Both the position numbers and the translations under genes were made by a program. The notes below the pieces were generated by a model. The model saw only the letters and a program-made list of their open reading frames with translations, searched no databases and was not told the DNA's origin. Positions 16,017 to 25,467 of a stretch of 53,309 bases of DNA are shown piece after piece (positions within the stretch are counted from its first letter, which is position 1; every line of letters starts with the position of its first letter). Source of the DNA: an uncultured Lachnospiraceae bacterium (GTDB taxonomy: Bacteria > Bacillota > Clostridia > Lachnospirales > Lachnospiraceae); contig CANQSB010000007.1 in assembly GCA_947626435.1 (NCBI GenBank), forward strand, positions 78,243 through 131,551. Reading direction: 5' to 3'.

Positions 16017-16805
16017 TTATTCAATATACTTTTCGTACATATCGGGACGTCGCTGCCGCGTGCGCTCAATGGCCTGCTCATTGCGCCATTTCTCGATATT
16101 TGCATGATGTCCGCTCAGCAGCACTTGCGGAACGCGCCTGCCATGCCACTCCTCGGGACGTGAATACTGCGGGTACTCCAAAAGGCCGTTTGAATGTGAT
16201 TCAGTCTGCGCCGATTCGTCATTACTCAACACTCCGTTCACAAGCCTTGATACCGCGTCTATAATTACCATAGCAGGCAGTTCTCCTCCCGTAAGGACAT
16301 AATCGCCTATCGAAATATAATCAGTAACTATCTCCTCCAGAACCCGTTCATCAACGCCCTCGTAATGACCGCATAGAAATATAAGGTCCTCCTCCTTTGA
16401 AAGCTCGACCGCCTTTTTTTGGCTGAAAAGCTCACCCTGCGGCGTGACGTATATCACTCTGGGGCTGCTGTTGTGTGTGCTTTCTGCATTATCTACGCCC
16501 TCTGCACTGCCTACGCTGCTTTCATTATCTGTGGAATTTTCTTTTTTCCCTGCGCTTGATTTTCGCGCGTCTATATTGTCCATAACGGCTTTATAGCAGT
16601 CATATATAGGCTGTGCCTGCATGAGCATTCCCGCACCGCCGCCATATGGATAATCGTCAACTCTATTGTGCTTGTCAAGCGTATAGTCACGTATATTGAA
16701 TGCCTCGACAGTAATTATACCATTTTCCTCCGCTCTCCCGATAATGCTTGTATGCAGGCCGTCAAGCACCATCTGCGGGAATAAAGTCATAATGTGAAAA
16801 TGCAT
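16017..16805 (-). CDS. trmD: tRNA (guanine-N1-)-methyltransferase
   Basis: 262 residues. TrmD methylates G37 of tRNAs using SAM through its trefoil knot. Motifs: [38 protein letters not shown] and [15 protein letters not shown], then NGVL. Residues about 72-103 form a Ser/Asn/Gly-rich insertion ([15 protein letters not shown] and so on) not seen in ordinary TrmD. It likely forms a surface loop that does not disrupt the knot. Coupled to rimM upstream. Confidence 0.95.
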   Translation of the reverse strand: MHFHIMTLFPQMVLDGLHTSIIGRAEENGIITVEAFNIRDYTLDKHNRVDDYPYGGGAGMLMQAQPIYDCYKAVMDNIDARKSSAGKKENSTDNESSVGSAEGVDNAESTHNSSPRVIYVTPQGELFSQKKAVELSKEEDLIFLCGHYEGVDERVLEEIVTDYISIGDYVLTGGELPAMVIIDAVSRLVNGVLSNDESAQTESHSNGLLEYPQYSRPEEWHGRRVPQVLLSGHHANIEKWRNEQAIERTRQRRPDMYEKYIE

Positions 16806-16816
16806 GGCGCCTCCCG

Positions 16817-17323
16817 CTACAAAAGCCCGTCCAAAATATGGACTTTCATCCTTTTGTTTTCTATATCGACATCAAGAATACACTGCTTGATAGCAGGCAA
16901 AAGCAGCTCCTGTGAATTTTCAAGTTCTATTGAGTACACGTCATTTGCTCCCGTCTCAATCACGTCTTTCAATACGCCAAGCTTTTTGTCTTCCTCGTCA
17001 AAGACATCAATGCCGATTAAATCCGCTATGAAATACTCATCCTTTTTCAGCTTTACCGCATTTTCACGCGTGACGTACAGGCTTTTTCCGATATTTCTTT
17101 CTATATCGTTTATATTGTCAATGCCCTTGAATTTAAGAATGACAAGATTTTTAAAAAACCGCACTCCCTCTATCTCAAGCGTAAGCTTTTCCTTGCCTGT
17201 ATCAAGAATTACCTCTTTAAGCTTTTTAAAGCGGCGCACATCGTCAGTCGTTGGAAAAACCTTGACTTCTCCGCGAAGTCCATGCGTCTTTGTGATTATC
17301 CCTACCTGTAATAAATCCTCCAT
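16817..17323 (-). CDS. rimM: Ribosome maturation factor RimM
   Basis: 168 residues. RimM binds S19 and helps 30S head maturation. N-terminal domain [20 protein letters not shown] and C-terminal PRC-barrel ([16 protein letters not shown] ... DVYSIEL). Gene order khpA-rimM-trmD matches other Firmicutes, but here a strong terminator (17434-17476) stands between khpA and rimM, so rimM-trmD may begin a separate unit. Confidence 0.95.
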   Translation of the reverse strand: MEDLLQVGIITKTHGLRGEVKVFPTTDDVRRFKKLKEVILDTGKEKLTLEIEGVRFFKNLVILKFKGIDNINDIERNIGKSLYVTRENAVKLKKDEYFIADLIGIDVFDEEDKKLGVLKDVIETGANDVYSIELENSQELLLPAIKQCILDVDIENKRMKVHILDGLL

Positions 17324-17433
17324 TATGCAAGCCTTTCTCTCTTTCCATCAGGCAATTGTAAAAAATTCCCCATAATAAATGAATTAAGCAAACTTCCACA
17401 AATGCACATAAATAACCGAAATATTGTCATAAA

Positions 17434-17476
17434 TAAGAAAAAACAAGGTGTTTCCTAAATCTAAGAAACACCCTTG
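17434..17476 (-). terminator. Terminator after khpA
   Basis: On the minus strand, CAAGGGTGTTTC pairs with GAAACACCTTG around a 10-base loop and is followed by TTTTTTC. It closes the rpsP/khpA unit before rimM. Confidence 0.9.
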
Positions 17477-17479
17477 CCT

Positions 17480-17707
17480 TTATATAATCTCAACATCAAC
17501 CCTGATATTATCCTTGGAAGATGCCGCTTTGACAACAGAACGTATTGCTTTCGCAATCCTGCCCTGCTTGCCGATTACCTTACCCATATCGGACGATGCC
17601 ACGTGCAGCTCTATGGTAATGTTTTTACCGCTGCCCTTTTCTGTAACGACAACTTCATCAGGGTTATCTACTAAAGCTTTGGCTATAACCTCGACTAATT
17701 CTCTCAT
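17480..17707 (-). CDS. khpA: KH-domain RNA-binding protein KhpA (YlqC)
   Basis: 75 residues, one KH domain with the VIGKQGRI (GxxG) loop and the helices ALVDNPDEVVV and RSVVKAA. KhpA works with KhpB in RNA binding and cell elongation in Firmicutes. It lies downstream of rpsP in the usual ffh-rpsP-khpA order and ends at a strong terminator. Confidence 0.95.
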   Translation of the reverse strand: MRELVEVIAKALVDNPDEVVVTEKGSGKNITIELHVASSDMGKVIGKQGRIAKAIRSVVKAASSKDNIRVDVEII

Positions 17708-17751
17708 TATTTACCTCATTTCTATGCTGCTCTTGCGCATCATTTAAAGTC

Positions 17752-17997
17752 CTATTTCTCAATGCCTGCTGCCTTAAAAATCTTAGCTACGGTATCGGTA
17801 GGCTGCGCGCCGTTGGCAAGCCATTTCTTTGCAAGTTCCTCGTTTACCTTGAATTCGCTTGGGTCTGTGTTGGGATTGTACGTACCAATCTCCTCGATAA
17901 ACTTTCCGTCTCTGGGCGACCTTGAATCTGCTACAATGATTCTATAAAAGGGCGCCTTCTTCTTACCTAACCTTGTCAATCTGATTTTTACTGCCAT
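17752..17997 (-). CDS. rpsP: 30S ribosomal protein S16
   Basis: 81 residues from the ATG at 17997 ([20 protein letters not shown]), preceded by GAGG. A longer reading from a GTG three codons upstream is less likely. Signatures: [24 protein letters not shown] and the [11 protein letters not shown]-like end. S16 stabilises the 30S body. Position: ffh-rpsP-khpA. Confidence 0.98.
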   Translation of the reverse strand: MAVKIRLTRLGKKKAPFYRIIVADSRSPRDGKFIEEIGTYNPNTDPSEFKVNEELAKKWLANGAQPTDTVAKIFKAAGIEK

Positions 17998-18074
17998 TTT
18001 TTTCACCTCATAATCTTTCTTTGAAATTTTATTTTATGTCAAACGCAAATTTTAACTGCGTCTGCCTGCATCTG

Positions 18075-19430
18075 CTAAAAAGGGAGCTTAAAACGTCCTT
18101 TTTTGCCTCCCAAGCCTCCCATCATATTCGGAAGCTGCTTCATCATCTTTTGCGACTGCTCAAACTGCTTGATGAAGCGGTTCACTACCGCAATGTCAAC
18201 ACCCGCTCCATTCGCTATACGGTGCTTTCTGCTCGGATTTAGGAGTTTCGGGTCTTTGCGCTCGGCAGGCGTCATGGACAGGACTATTGCCTCCATACGC
18301 GCAAGCTGCTTGTCGTCTACCGCCGCCTCAATATCGCTTGTCTTAATCCCCATGCCCGGCATCATACCCAGAATGCTTGACAGACCACCAAGCTTTTTCA
18401 TCTGGCTCATGCTTTCGAGGTAATCTTCAAAGTCAAACTTGCCTTTTTTGAGACGCGATGCCATCTCCTTTTCTTTCTCGGCATCCATCTCAAGATTTGC
18501 CTCAGCCACCTTGTCTATGAGAGTGAGCACATCGCCCATTCCCAATATGCGGTTTGCCATCCTGTCGGGATAAAACTGCTCTATGTCAGTAAGCTTCTCG
18601 CCTGTGCTGACAAAAATAATCGGCTTGCCCGTAACCGCCTTGACCGAAAGTGCCGCACCACCTCTCGTATCTCCGTCCATTTTGGAAAGAATAACGCCGT
18701 CAACGCCTATCCTCGTGTCGAACTCCTGCGCCACGTTTACCGCGTCCTGACCTGTCATGGCGTCGACCACGAGCAAAGTCTGATGTACTGTGACGTTTTC
18801 CTTTATCTCCTGCAGCTCACGCATCATATCCTCATCGATATGCAAGCGTCCTGCGGTATCTATGATTACAATGTTGTTGTTATTTTTAGCGGCATGCTCC
18901 AGCGATGCCTTTACTATATCAACGGGCTTGTGGCTCGTGCCCATTGAAAAGAAATCCACTTCCTGCTTCTGCGCATTGAGCGAGAGCTGCTCTATGGCGG
19001 CGGGTCTGTAGATATCGCACGCGACCAAAAGCGGCTTTTTGCCCTTTAGTTTAAGCTTGCCTGCGATTTTTGCCGTCGCTGTAGTCTTGCCCGCACCCTG
19101 AAGTCCACACATCATAATGACCGTCGTAGCCTTGCCGGGCTGCAATTCCAACTCCGTCGTCTCCGAACCCATGAGCGAAACCATTTCTTCGTTCACTATC
19201 TTGATAACCATCTGGCCGGGGTTGAGCCCGTTCATCACGTCAGCGCCTATAGCCCGCTCCTCTACCGACTTGACAAACTGCTTGACTACCTTAAAATTGA
19301 CGTCCGCCTCCAAAAGCGCCATTTTGACCTCTTTCAGAGCAAGCTTTACGTCCGCCTCCGTCAAGCGTCCCTTGCTTCGCAAATTTTTAAATACATTCTG
19401 CAGCTTATCCGTTAAACTTTCAAACGCCAT
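18075..19430 (-). CDS. ffh: Signal recognition particle protein Ffh
   Basis: 451 residues. N domain (1-90), G domain with GLQGAGKTTATAKIA (about 107), DTAGR (about 191), TKMDG-like LSKMDGD (about 250), and a Met-rich M domain (about 330-440) that binds SRP RNA and signal sequences. It ends with a Gly/Lys-rich tail (GGKKGRFKLPF). Its receptor FtsY is encoded at 25468-26436, outside the immediate operon. The ylxM gene just upstream is co-directional with a 4-base gap. Confidence 0.97.
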   Translation of the reverse strand: MAFESLTDKLQNVFKNLRSKGRLTEADVKLALKEVKMALLEADVNFKVVKQFVKSVEERAIGADVMNGLNPGQMVIKIVNEEMVSLMGSETTELELQPGKATTVIMMCGLQGAGKTTATAKIAGKLKLKGKKPLLVACDIYRPAAIEQLSLNAQKQEVDFFSMGTSHKPVDIVKASLEHAAKNNNNIVIIDTAGRLHIDEDMMRELQEIKENVTVHQTLLVVDAMTGQDAVNVAQEFDTRIGVDGVILSKMDGDTRGGAALSVKAVTGKPIIFVSTGEKLTDIEQFYPDRMANRILGMGDVLTLIDKVAEANLEMDAEKEKEMASRLKKGKFDFEDYLESMSQMKKLGGLSSILGMMPGMGIKTSDIEAAVDDKQLARMEAIVLSMTPAERKDPKLLNPSRKHRIANGAGVDIAVVNRFIKQFEQSQKMMKQLPNMMGGLGGKKGRFKLPF

Positions 19431-19434
19431 TAAA

Positions 19435-19812
19435 TCAAAGCTCCTCTATTATCTCCTCCGACAGACGCCTTATTTCATCGCTGTCTGTCATCCTACTGAT
19501 TTTGTCAACTTTTGTCCTTATTCTTGTAAACTTCCCTACAAGATGAAGCTTATCCTCGTAGTCATTTAAAATCTTGTCGCACCGCTTTATAAGGTCATGC
19601 ACGCCCTGCCTGCTTATCCCCTGCTCATCCGCTATCTCGCCAAGCGACAGGTCGTTGAATACGGCATCCTCATAAATCTTCTTTTGATGTTGTGTCAAAA
19701 GCTCACCGTAAAAATCGTAAAGCATCCCTCTGTACTCGATTTTTTCAAGCTCAGGATTTTTTCCAAGCAGGTTTTCAGTATTGGAATTATTTTTAACAGG
19801 CTCCGCTTTCAC
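19435..19812 (-). CDS. ylxM: UPF0122 helix-turn-helix protein YlxM
   Basis: 125 residues from a GTG with GGAGG upstream. It has a sigma-region-4-like helix-turn-helix ([27 protein letters not shown]), as in the YlxM/p13 family that binds SRP components in some Firmicutes. It sits directly before ffh, as is usual. A leader motif found also near the ITPase-like gene lies about 105 bases upstream. Confidence 0.93.
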   Translation of the reverse strand: MKAEPVKNNSNTENLLGKNPELEKIEYRGMLYDFYGELLTQHQKKIYEDAVFNDLSLGEIADEQGISRQGVHDLIKRCDKILNDYEDKLHLVGKFTRIRTKVDKISRMTDSDEIRRLSEEIIEEL

Positions 19813-20176
19813 GATTTACCTCCACGCTGACTTTGAGATTCCGTTTGGCAGAATTTCAAAATTCTGTGAGAAATGCCTGTCTTTGGCATTTTTCTAAACA
19901 TTTAGGGGAGTCTTTGGCAGCGTTATTGGCTGCTTTAGAGAGCCTTAATGTTTTGCGACTATACAAGAATACTACATAACGAGGCGGGTGTCAAGTATTT
20001 TTTCTTTACGAACTTTTGTTCGTGTTTGTTCGTCTTGCGTTAGCTTATTTCAAGCCGCTGTGTAATTAACTCAAATACCACAGGCAAGCGGTTTATGCCT
20101 TTTTATGGGTTAATGCATTGATTTTTCAAAGATTAACACACCATACGGTGTGGGAAATTTGAATAAATTAATTATC
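19813..20176. other. Intergenic region between ylxM and the orphan protein
   Basis: 364 bases without a credible gene. It contains the leader motif copy 2 (19917-19955), a palindrome CAGAATTTC/GAAATTCTG near 19850, and a small CACACC-ATAC-GGTGTG hairpin near 20137-20152 that could end the orphan gene transcript. A TTGTTCGTG-type AT-rich stretch around 20015-20040 is repetitive. No strong promoter is seen. Confidence 0.4.
19917..19955. repeat. Leader motif, copy 2 (upstream of ylxM)
   Basis: Stem GCAGC-N7-GCTGC followed by TTTAGAGAGCCTTAATG and TTTTGC, matching the copy at 7218-7258 with a compensatory change in the stem and the same 7-base loop length. Both copies precede a minus-strand gene. 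Confidence 0.55.
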
Positions 20177-20515
20177 TTACCAATAAAGCAACTGTCTTAT
20201 TTCATCAGATATTCTCAATAATCTTTTCCATTCCTCAGAGGTTCTTACTGCTTCAACGCTAAGTAACTCTGCATTTTTTTCTAATTGCAAAAACAAATTT
20301 CTTAATTCTATGCTTTTTTCTAGTATCTCATTATCAATCATGCCTTCATCCAAGAAAAGATTTAATGTATCCTCATAAAGAAAACTAATAACATCTATCG
20401 AAAATTCTTCAAAAAGATTATGTTTTACTGTATCATCACTTTCCGTCAATAAATAACTCCCACATTCTTGTATTGTTCTTTTAAAGTTTTCATACTTTTC
20501 TTCTAATGAAATCAT
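20177..20515 (-). CDS. Small orphan hypothetical protein
   Basis: 112 residues, acidic and helical, with FEEFSIDVISFLYEDTLNLF and SEEWKRLLRISDEIRQLLYW. No signal peptide or catalytic motif. Size, charge and lone position suggest an immunity-protein-like or regulatory helical protein, but this is a guess from the look of the sequence only. It lies between yfhO and ylxM and its AT-richness is higher than its neighbours. Confidence 0.65.
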   Translation of the reverse strand: MISLEEKYENFKRTIQECGSYLLTESDDTVKHNLFEEFSIDVISFLYEDTLNLFLDEGMIDNEILEKSIELRNLFLQLEKNAELLSVEAVRTSEEWKRLLRISDEIRQLLYW

Positions 20516-20557
20516 TATCCCATCACCTAATCATATTATAGTTGGCTCTATGTTTTC

Positions 20558-23134
20558 CTATTGATGATTAGCCTTTTTTCTGCGCATAACAGTAAAAACA
20601 ATGATTATTATTGAAAGCGCTGAGATAGCCGCGCCTGCCCTTATGCCTGGAGTTATATAATGAAACTCTATATTATGTTCTCCTGCTACCACATCTATGC
20701 CTATAAATAAATCATTTACGCGATAGATATCCACATTTTTTCCATCTATCTTTGCATGCCAACCTATGGAGTAGGGAAACGCAAGGCAGAGCATTTTATT
20801 CTTGTCAAAATCGACATTTCCCTTGACACTATTTGTTTCTACCGCAAACTTGCCTTTTGTGTCCTTACTCAGCTCATCCGTGTATTTTTCATAATTAGTA
20901 AAATCATAATACATAAGCTTCAGCTCGGCTCTGTCCAAGTCAGCATCACTGCCAACGGTTATGTCCGCCTCTATTATCTTATCTGTTTCTGCCGCGCCCA
21001 GATTTATCGTAATCGGAGATGTTGGGCGGATACTTTTCGCATATTCAACATCTGTTTTTAGTTTCACATTTGAAAACACACCAACAGGAGTATTAAAAAC
21101 AAGATAATTTTCGCAGCCTGCCTTAACTCTTGCAGAAAGAGTTATTACATCTCCCGCCATTACTTTTATTATATCACCTTCTAAAACTTCTCCTTGTGCA
21201 TTTTTTAATATATATTCACCTTCATGCATAAAATCCTCATATTTTTCGGTTTCATCAAGCGTGCCGTCATAGTTTTCCACAGCTGCCGCCTGAAGCATCA
21301 CCTGCTGCTTGTCCAATTTTTGAATTTTATGCCATGCCTCCTCATTATACACCTTTTCATATGCATAAACTATCGGCAGCGCATATTTATTTTCATAAAG
21401 CCGCCACTCTCCATCATCCGTGGACTTAACATATTCAAATCCATACGGAGTAAGCGCTGCAAATTCTGGACGCACCACAAAATATTTTACGCTGCTCATA
21501 GTTTCAATGACAGCGCGCTGATCCATCCCATGGCTATTATGTCCCGTATCTGACATTCCCCATTTTTCAAACGCCGAAGCATAGCTGTTATTTTGTATGC
21601 TTACATACTCCATAACTCCGTTAAAGCCCTGATACAATGAAAGATTTTTTCGGATTTTAGGCTCCGCAAATGCCCTCTCGTTGTCTATTCTGTAAAAATC
21701 AGAATCCTGTTCATTCCCTAAAAGCTCCTCCACAGCATTTCTTTCATACAAAATTGTTATTTCCCTGTCGCGGGCAATCACCTTCCAATTAGCGCATACT
21801 GTTATATACACTAATATAAACGTTAAAAATTTTCCTATTTTTTCTTTTTTTAATTTCCCTGACAACGGCATGATGATTACTATAGCAATCAGTATTATTC
21901 CATATGCCTTTATTGTCTGTCCAAATCTCTCATGCTCCAATATGCCTTCAAGCTTTGCGTATATGCCTAATCCGCCATACAATAAAACTACGCCGCCTTT
22001 TTGGATAATCGACAACTCACCCAGCTCATCCCACAAGCTTACGGTCAAATATGCTATGTACATATCCAATACCAGCTCCCAACGCTCATAGCACTCGCCA
22101 AAACCTGACATTACACAGCTTACCAAAGGAATTATCGCTGTTATAAATAACAACGCTATGTTAATTTTTTCTCTTTTTTTATTCTTCGCAAGCAAAACAC
22201 ATACAATTATTATAACACCGATTGTACATACCGCCAACTCCTGATCGGAATCATAGGATGGCAAAAACATATTTATTAACAAATTCCGTATCTCTGTCCA
22301 TGGCATCATAAATTCCAGACCAGACTTTATTCCTGCCCTGTCGCTTCCCAAAAATCCCACAATGCCTGGTATGAATATTATTGCCGATACTCCTAAGCCA
22401 AGCAGATACTCCGCTATTAGCTCACATATTTTTAACAGTGCCTTCTTTAACTTCTCCCTTCTCTGCAAGAGCCTGTAGATTACATACACAGCCAGGGAAA
22501 CAGAGCCTATATACAAAAAGTAAAAGCCGGAAAGCGCAAAGCACATTGTGGTTATAAGCAGCAATCCCCTTTTCTTATTGTTGATTACTCTCTCTGCCCC
22601 TAAAAACATAAGCGGTATATAAAGCATAGCATGAACAAAAATAACATGCATATTGCTCTGCAGCGTAAATCCATTAAACGAATATACTAACGCACCTATT
22701 ACATATGCCGCGCTGCTCCTTTTGTTATCCAGCTCTGAAACCATGGCAATAAATGCGATGCCCCCCCCCAGATACACCCTGAAGTAAAACAGGATAGAGT
22801 AAAAATACGGCAGATTCTGTTCTGACGAAAAAACGGACAAAAGGTAAAACGGATCTCCAAAACCATGCCAATTTAACGCGGCAATATTGTCATCACCCAT
22901 TCCGAGCGTAGTATTCAGCATAGGAAACGTAAATTTTGTCCCAGTAAATATCGAATTTATAAACTCATCCAATAATCGCTTTGTATACAGCATAACCGGA
23001 TATATCTGTGATATAGCATCTGAGGTTCCAATTGTAACTAATCCTAATGAAAAAATATACGCCAGCAGCGGTCCTATAAAAGCCCAGAAACATACTGTGT
23101 ATAATATATATTTATTGGTTATAGCTTTTTTCAT
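20558..23134 (-). CDS. YfhO-family membrane protein
   Basis: 858 residues with about 12 membrane helices, a short N-terminal loop, and a large extracytoplasmic region (about 460-830) before a final helix and basic tail (MRRKKANHQ). The layout LPYFYSILFYFRVYLGGGIAF and MPWTEIRNLL is typical of YfhO, a GT-C-like family linked in Listeria and Bacillus to glycosylation of teichoic acid or other envelope polymers. The substrate here is unknown. It is likely expressed alone. Confidence 0.85.
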   Translation of the reverse strand: MKKAITNKYILYTVCFWAFIGPLLAYIFSLGLVTIGTSDAISQIYPVMLYTKRLLDEFINSIFTGTKFTFPMLNTTLGMGDDNIAALNWHGFGDPFYLLSVFSSEQNLPYFYSILFYFRVYLGGGIAFIAMVSELDNKRSSAAYVIGALVYSFNGFTLQSNMHVIFVHAMLYIPLMFLGAERVINNKKRGLLLITTMCFALSGFYFLYIGSVSLAVYVIYRLLQRREKLKKALLKICELIAEYLLGLGVSAIIFIPGIVGFLGSDRAGIKSGLEFMMPWTEIRNLLINMFLPSYDSDQELAVCTIGVIIIVCVLLAKNKKREKINIALLFITAIIPLVSCVMSGFGECYERWELVLDMYIAYLTVSLWDELGELSIIQKGGVVLLYGGLGIYAKLEGILEHERFGQTIKAYGIILIAIVIIMPLSGKLKKEKIGKFLTFILVYITVCANWKVIARDREITILYERNAVEELLGNEQDSDFYRIDNERAFAEPKIRKNLSLYQGFNGVMEYVSIQNNSYASAFEKWGMSDTGHNSHGMDQRAVIETMSSVKYFVVRPEFAALTPYGFEYVKSTDDGEWRLYENKYALPIVYAYEKVYNEEAWHKIQKLDKQQVMLQAAAVENYDGTLDETEKYEDFMHEGEYILKNAQGEVLEGDIIKVMAGDVITLSARVKAGCENYLVFNTPVGVFSNVKLKTDVEYAKSIRPTSPITINLGAAETDKIIEADITVGSDADLDRAELKLMYYDFTNYEKYTDELSKDTKGKFAVETNSVKGNVDFDKNKMLCLAFPYSIGWHAKIDGKNVDIYRVNDLFIGIDVVAGEHNIEFHYITPGIRAGAAISALSIIIIVFTVMRRKKANHQ

Positions 23135-23189
23135 ACATACCTCTATACATTATATAATACGCAAAATAAATACCATTGAAAATATTCTT

Positions 23190-24053
23190 TCAAATCCTAT
23201 CCCCCGTAATATCCTTATATCCCTCGCCAAATATCTCACTCGCGGAAGACACTATCATAAACGCCCCCGTATCTTCCTCCTTGACAATCTCCTCAAGTTT
23301 CGGCGCTGTCTGTTTTTTGGTGACTATCATAAGCATTTCTTTGTTTGTGTTGGAATACGCACCGATTGCGGGTATTATTGTAGCGGTTATATCGAGTTGC
23401 TCCATTATTTTCTGCTTTATATGGTCGGGATTGCTGCTTATAATATAGATAAGCTTTGCCTCGTCGGGTCCATAAAGCACATAGTCCATTACAATAGAAC
23501 TTACCACTACGGAAACGCCCGCATAAAACGCCACTGTGATATCCCCAAAGGTAAGCCACGACGCAAAAATGACAAAACTGTCAAATGCGAGAAAAAATAT
23601 ATTTGTTTTTATGTGCGGCCATTTTAGGCGCAGCACCTTTACTATTATGTCCGCACCGCCTGTCGTCGCTCCTGCCTTGAAAACCATCGCAAGAGCTATC
23701 GCCACAAGTACACCGCCGATAACCGCCGCGATGAGCAAATCGTCTGTCACCGCTCCATATGGCGAAAGCATATTAATAAAGACTGTTATAAGCGCCAATG
23801 CATAAAGAGTTGAACATATAAAACGCCACCCAAATTTCCACAATCCGAGCAAAACAATCGGTATATTGAGCAGCATATTTACCGTACCTGTAGATATGGC
23901 GGTAAAACGGTTGACAAGTATTGCTATACCCGTCACTCCTCCCGGCGCAATGTCGTTCGGGTCAAGGAAAAGTCCTATCGCGGCGGAATATATTACCGCC
24001 GCGATTGTAACCAAGATATAACACTTCAACCTTTTTGCCGCTAATTTTGTCAC
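23190..24053 (-). CDS. YitT-family membrane protein (DUF161 plus DUF2179)
   Basis: 287 residues from a GTG at 24053 with GGAGG 6 bases upstream. This gives the family's usual length and avoids an unlikely 32-residue Cys/Trp-containing leader running from the frame start at 24149. Five or six membrane helices (1-205), with SAAIGLFLDPNDIAPGGVTGIA and KAGATTGGADIIVKVL, are followed by a soluble DUF2179 domain (about 210-287). Role unknown; neighbouring to threonine ammonia-lyase. Confidence 0.88.
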   Translation of the reverse strand: MTKLAAKRLKCYILVTIAAVIYSAAIGLFLDPNDIAPGGVTGIAILVNRFTAISTGTVNMLLNIPIVLLGLWKFGWRFICSTLYALALITVFINMLSPYGAVTDDLLIAAVIGGVLVAIALAMVFKAGATTGGADIIVKVLRLKWPHIKTNIFFLAFDSFVIFASWLTFGDITVAFYAGVSVVVSSIVMDYVLYGPDEAKLIYIISSNPDHIKQKIMEQLDITATIIPAIGAYSNTNKEMLMIVTKKQTAPKLEEIVKEEDTGAFMIVSSASEIFGEGYKDITGDRI

Positions 24054-24152
24054 AATAATCCTCCATGCCGCTCCTAACGGCTCAAATAAATATGAAATAC
24101 ACTGCCCTTGCAATTTTGCAGCAGTCCACCCGCAAGCAGAATGCGGCACCCC

Positions 24153-25373
24153 TTATATAATCGTTCTGACCTGTCTTGGCTGGTAACCGCTCTCCTCAAG
24201 CGCCCTGATAATCTGGTTCTTATGCTCTGTGCCAAATGTTTCAAGCGTAATCCTAAGCTCCACTGCAGCATTTCTGTTTATCGAAACAAACTGATTGTGC
24301 TCGAGCTTTATTACATTGCCATTCTGCGCCGCGATAACTTCTGACACCTTTGTCAGCTCGCCTGGCTTATCAGGCAGAAGCACGGACACGGTAAATATCC
24401 TGTCCCTGAAAATAAGTCCCTGCTGGACAACTGACGACATTGTTATAATGTCCATATTTCCGCCGCTTAATATAGATACGACCTTTTTATTTTTTACATT
24501 CAAATGTCTTAACGCGGCTACAGTCAAAAGTCCTGAATTTTCAACAATCATTTTGTGGTTTTCAACAATATCAAGGAAGGCAACCACAAGTTCTTCGTCG
24601 GGCACTGTAATTATATCATCAATATTTTTCTGTATGTATGGAAAAATATTTTTGCCAGGCGTCTTGACTGCCGTGCCGTCGGCAATAGTGTTCACGCTGG
24701 GAAGCGTCACAACCTCGCCCGCCTTTAGCGACTCCTGCATACAGTTTGCCTGCGCGGGTTCTACGCCTATAACGGTTATCTTGGGATTTAAAAGCTTTGC
24801 CAAAGTTGACACGCCTGTCGCAAGTCCGCCTCCGCCGATAGGCACCAAAATCACGTCCACAAGAGGCAGCTCCTTGAAAATTTCCATCGCGATAGTACCC
24901 TGCCCTGTGGCTACCGCAAGGTCGTCAAACGGGTGGATAAATGTGTAGCCTTTTTCATCTGCGAGCTGGTACGCATACTCGCATGCTTCGTCATATACAT
25001 CTCCCTTTAAAATAACCTCCGCGCCATAGCTCTTTGTCCTGTTCACCTTCATTAGCGGAGTGGTCGTTGGCATAACTATTGACGCATGTACGCCGTATTT
25101 TTTAGCCGCATACGCCACGCCCTGAGCATGATTGCCTGCTGACGCCGTAATCAGTCCCTTCTCACGCTCCTCAGGCGAAAGGGTGCTTATTTTATAGTAT
25201 GCCCCCCTAAGCTTATACGCGCCCGTAAGCTGCATATTTTCAGGCTTTAAATATACCTTGTTGCCCGTCTGCGAACTCAAAAAATCGCTGTAAATCAGCT
25301 TCGTCTCCGACGTAACCTTTTTTACGATTTCCGATGCCTCCTCAAATTTTTCAAGCGTCAACATCTCTGCCAT
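24153..25373 (-). CDS. ilvA: Threonine ammonia-lyase (threonine dehydratase) with ACT domain
   Basis: 406 residues. It converts threonine to 2-oxobutanoate and ammonia, feeding isoleucine synthesis or fermentation. PLP-binding Lys in GAYKLRGAYYKI (about 53), SAGNHAQGVAYAA, and Gly-rich GGGGLATG. One C-terminal ACT domain (about 325-400) begins SVLLPDKPGEL. The single ACT is of the shorter catabolic or anaerobic type rather than the two-domain E. coli IlvA; allosteric control by isoleucine is not certain. Confidence 0.9.
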   Translation of the reverse strand: MAEMLTLEKFEEASEIVKKVTSETKLIYSDFLSSQTGNKVYLKPENMQLTGAYKLRGAYYKISTLSPEEREKGLITASAGNHAQGVAYAAKKYGVHASIVMPTTTPLMKVNRTKSYGAEVILKGDVYDEACEYAYQLADEKGYTFIHPFDDLAVATGQGTIAMEIFKELPLVDVILVPIGGGGLATGVSTLAKLLNPKITVIGVEPAQANCMQESLKAGEVVTLPSVNTIADGTAVKTPGKNIFPYIQKNIDDIITVPDEELVVAFLDIVENHKMIVENSGLLTVAALRHLNVKNKKVVSILSGGNMDIITMSSVVQQGLIFRDRIFTVSVLLPDKPGELTKVSEVIAAQNGNVIKLEHNQFVSINRNAAVELRITLETFGTEHKNQIIRALEESGYQPRQVRTII

Positions 25374-25467
25374 TTCTTTATCCTCCTACTATTTTTTATA
25401 TTTTATACAATTATAAAATTTGGTTTCATAATTTAAAATTAATCAAAACCCTAAGACAAGCGAAGAT

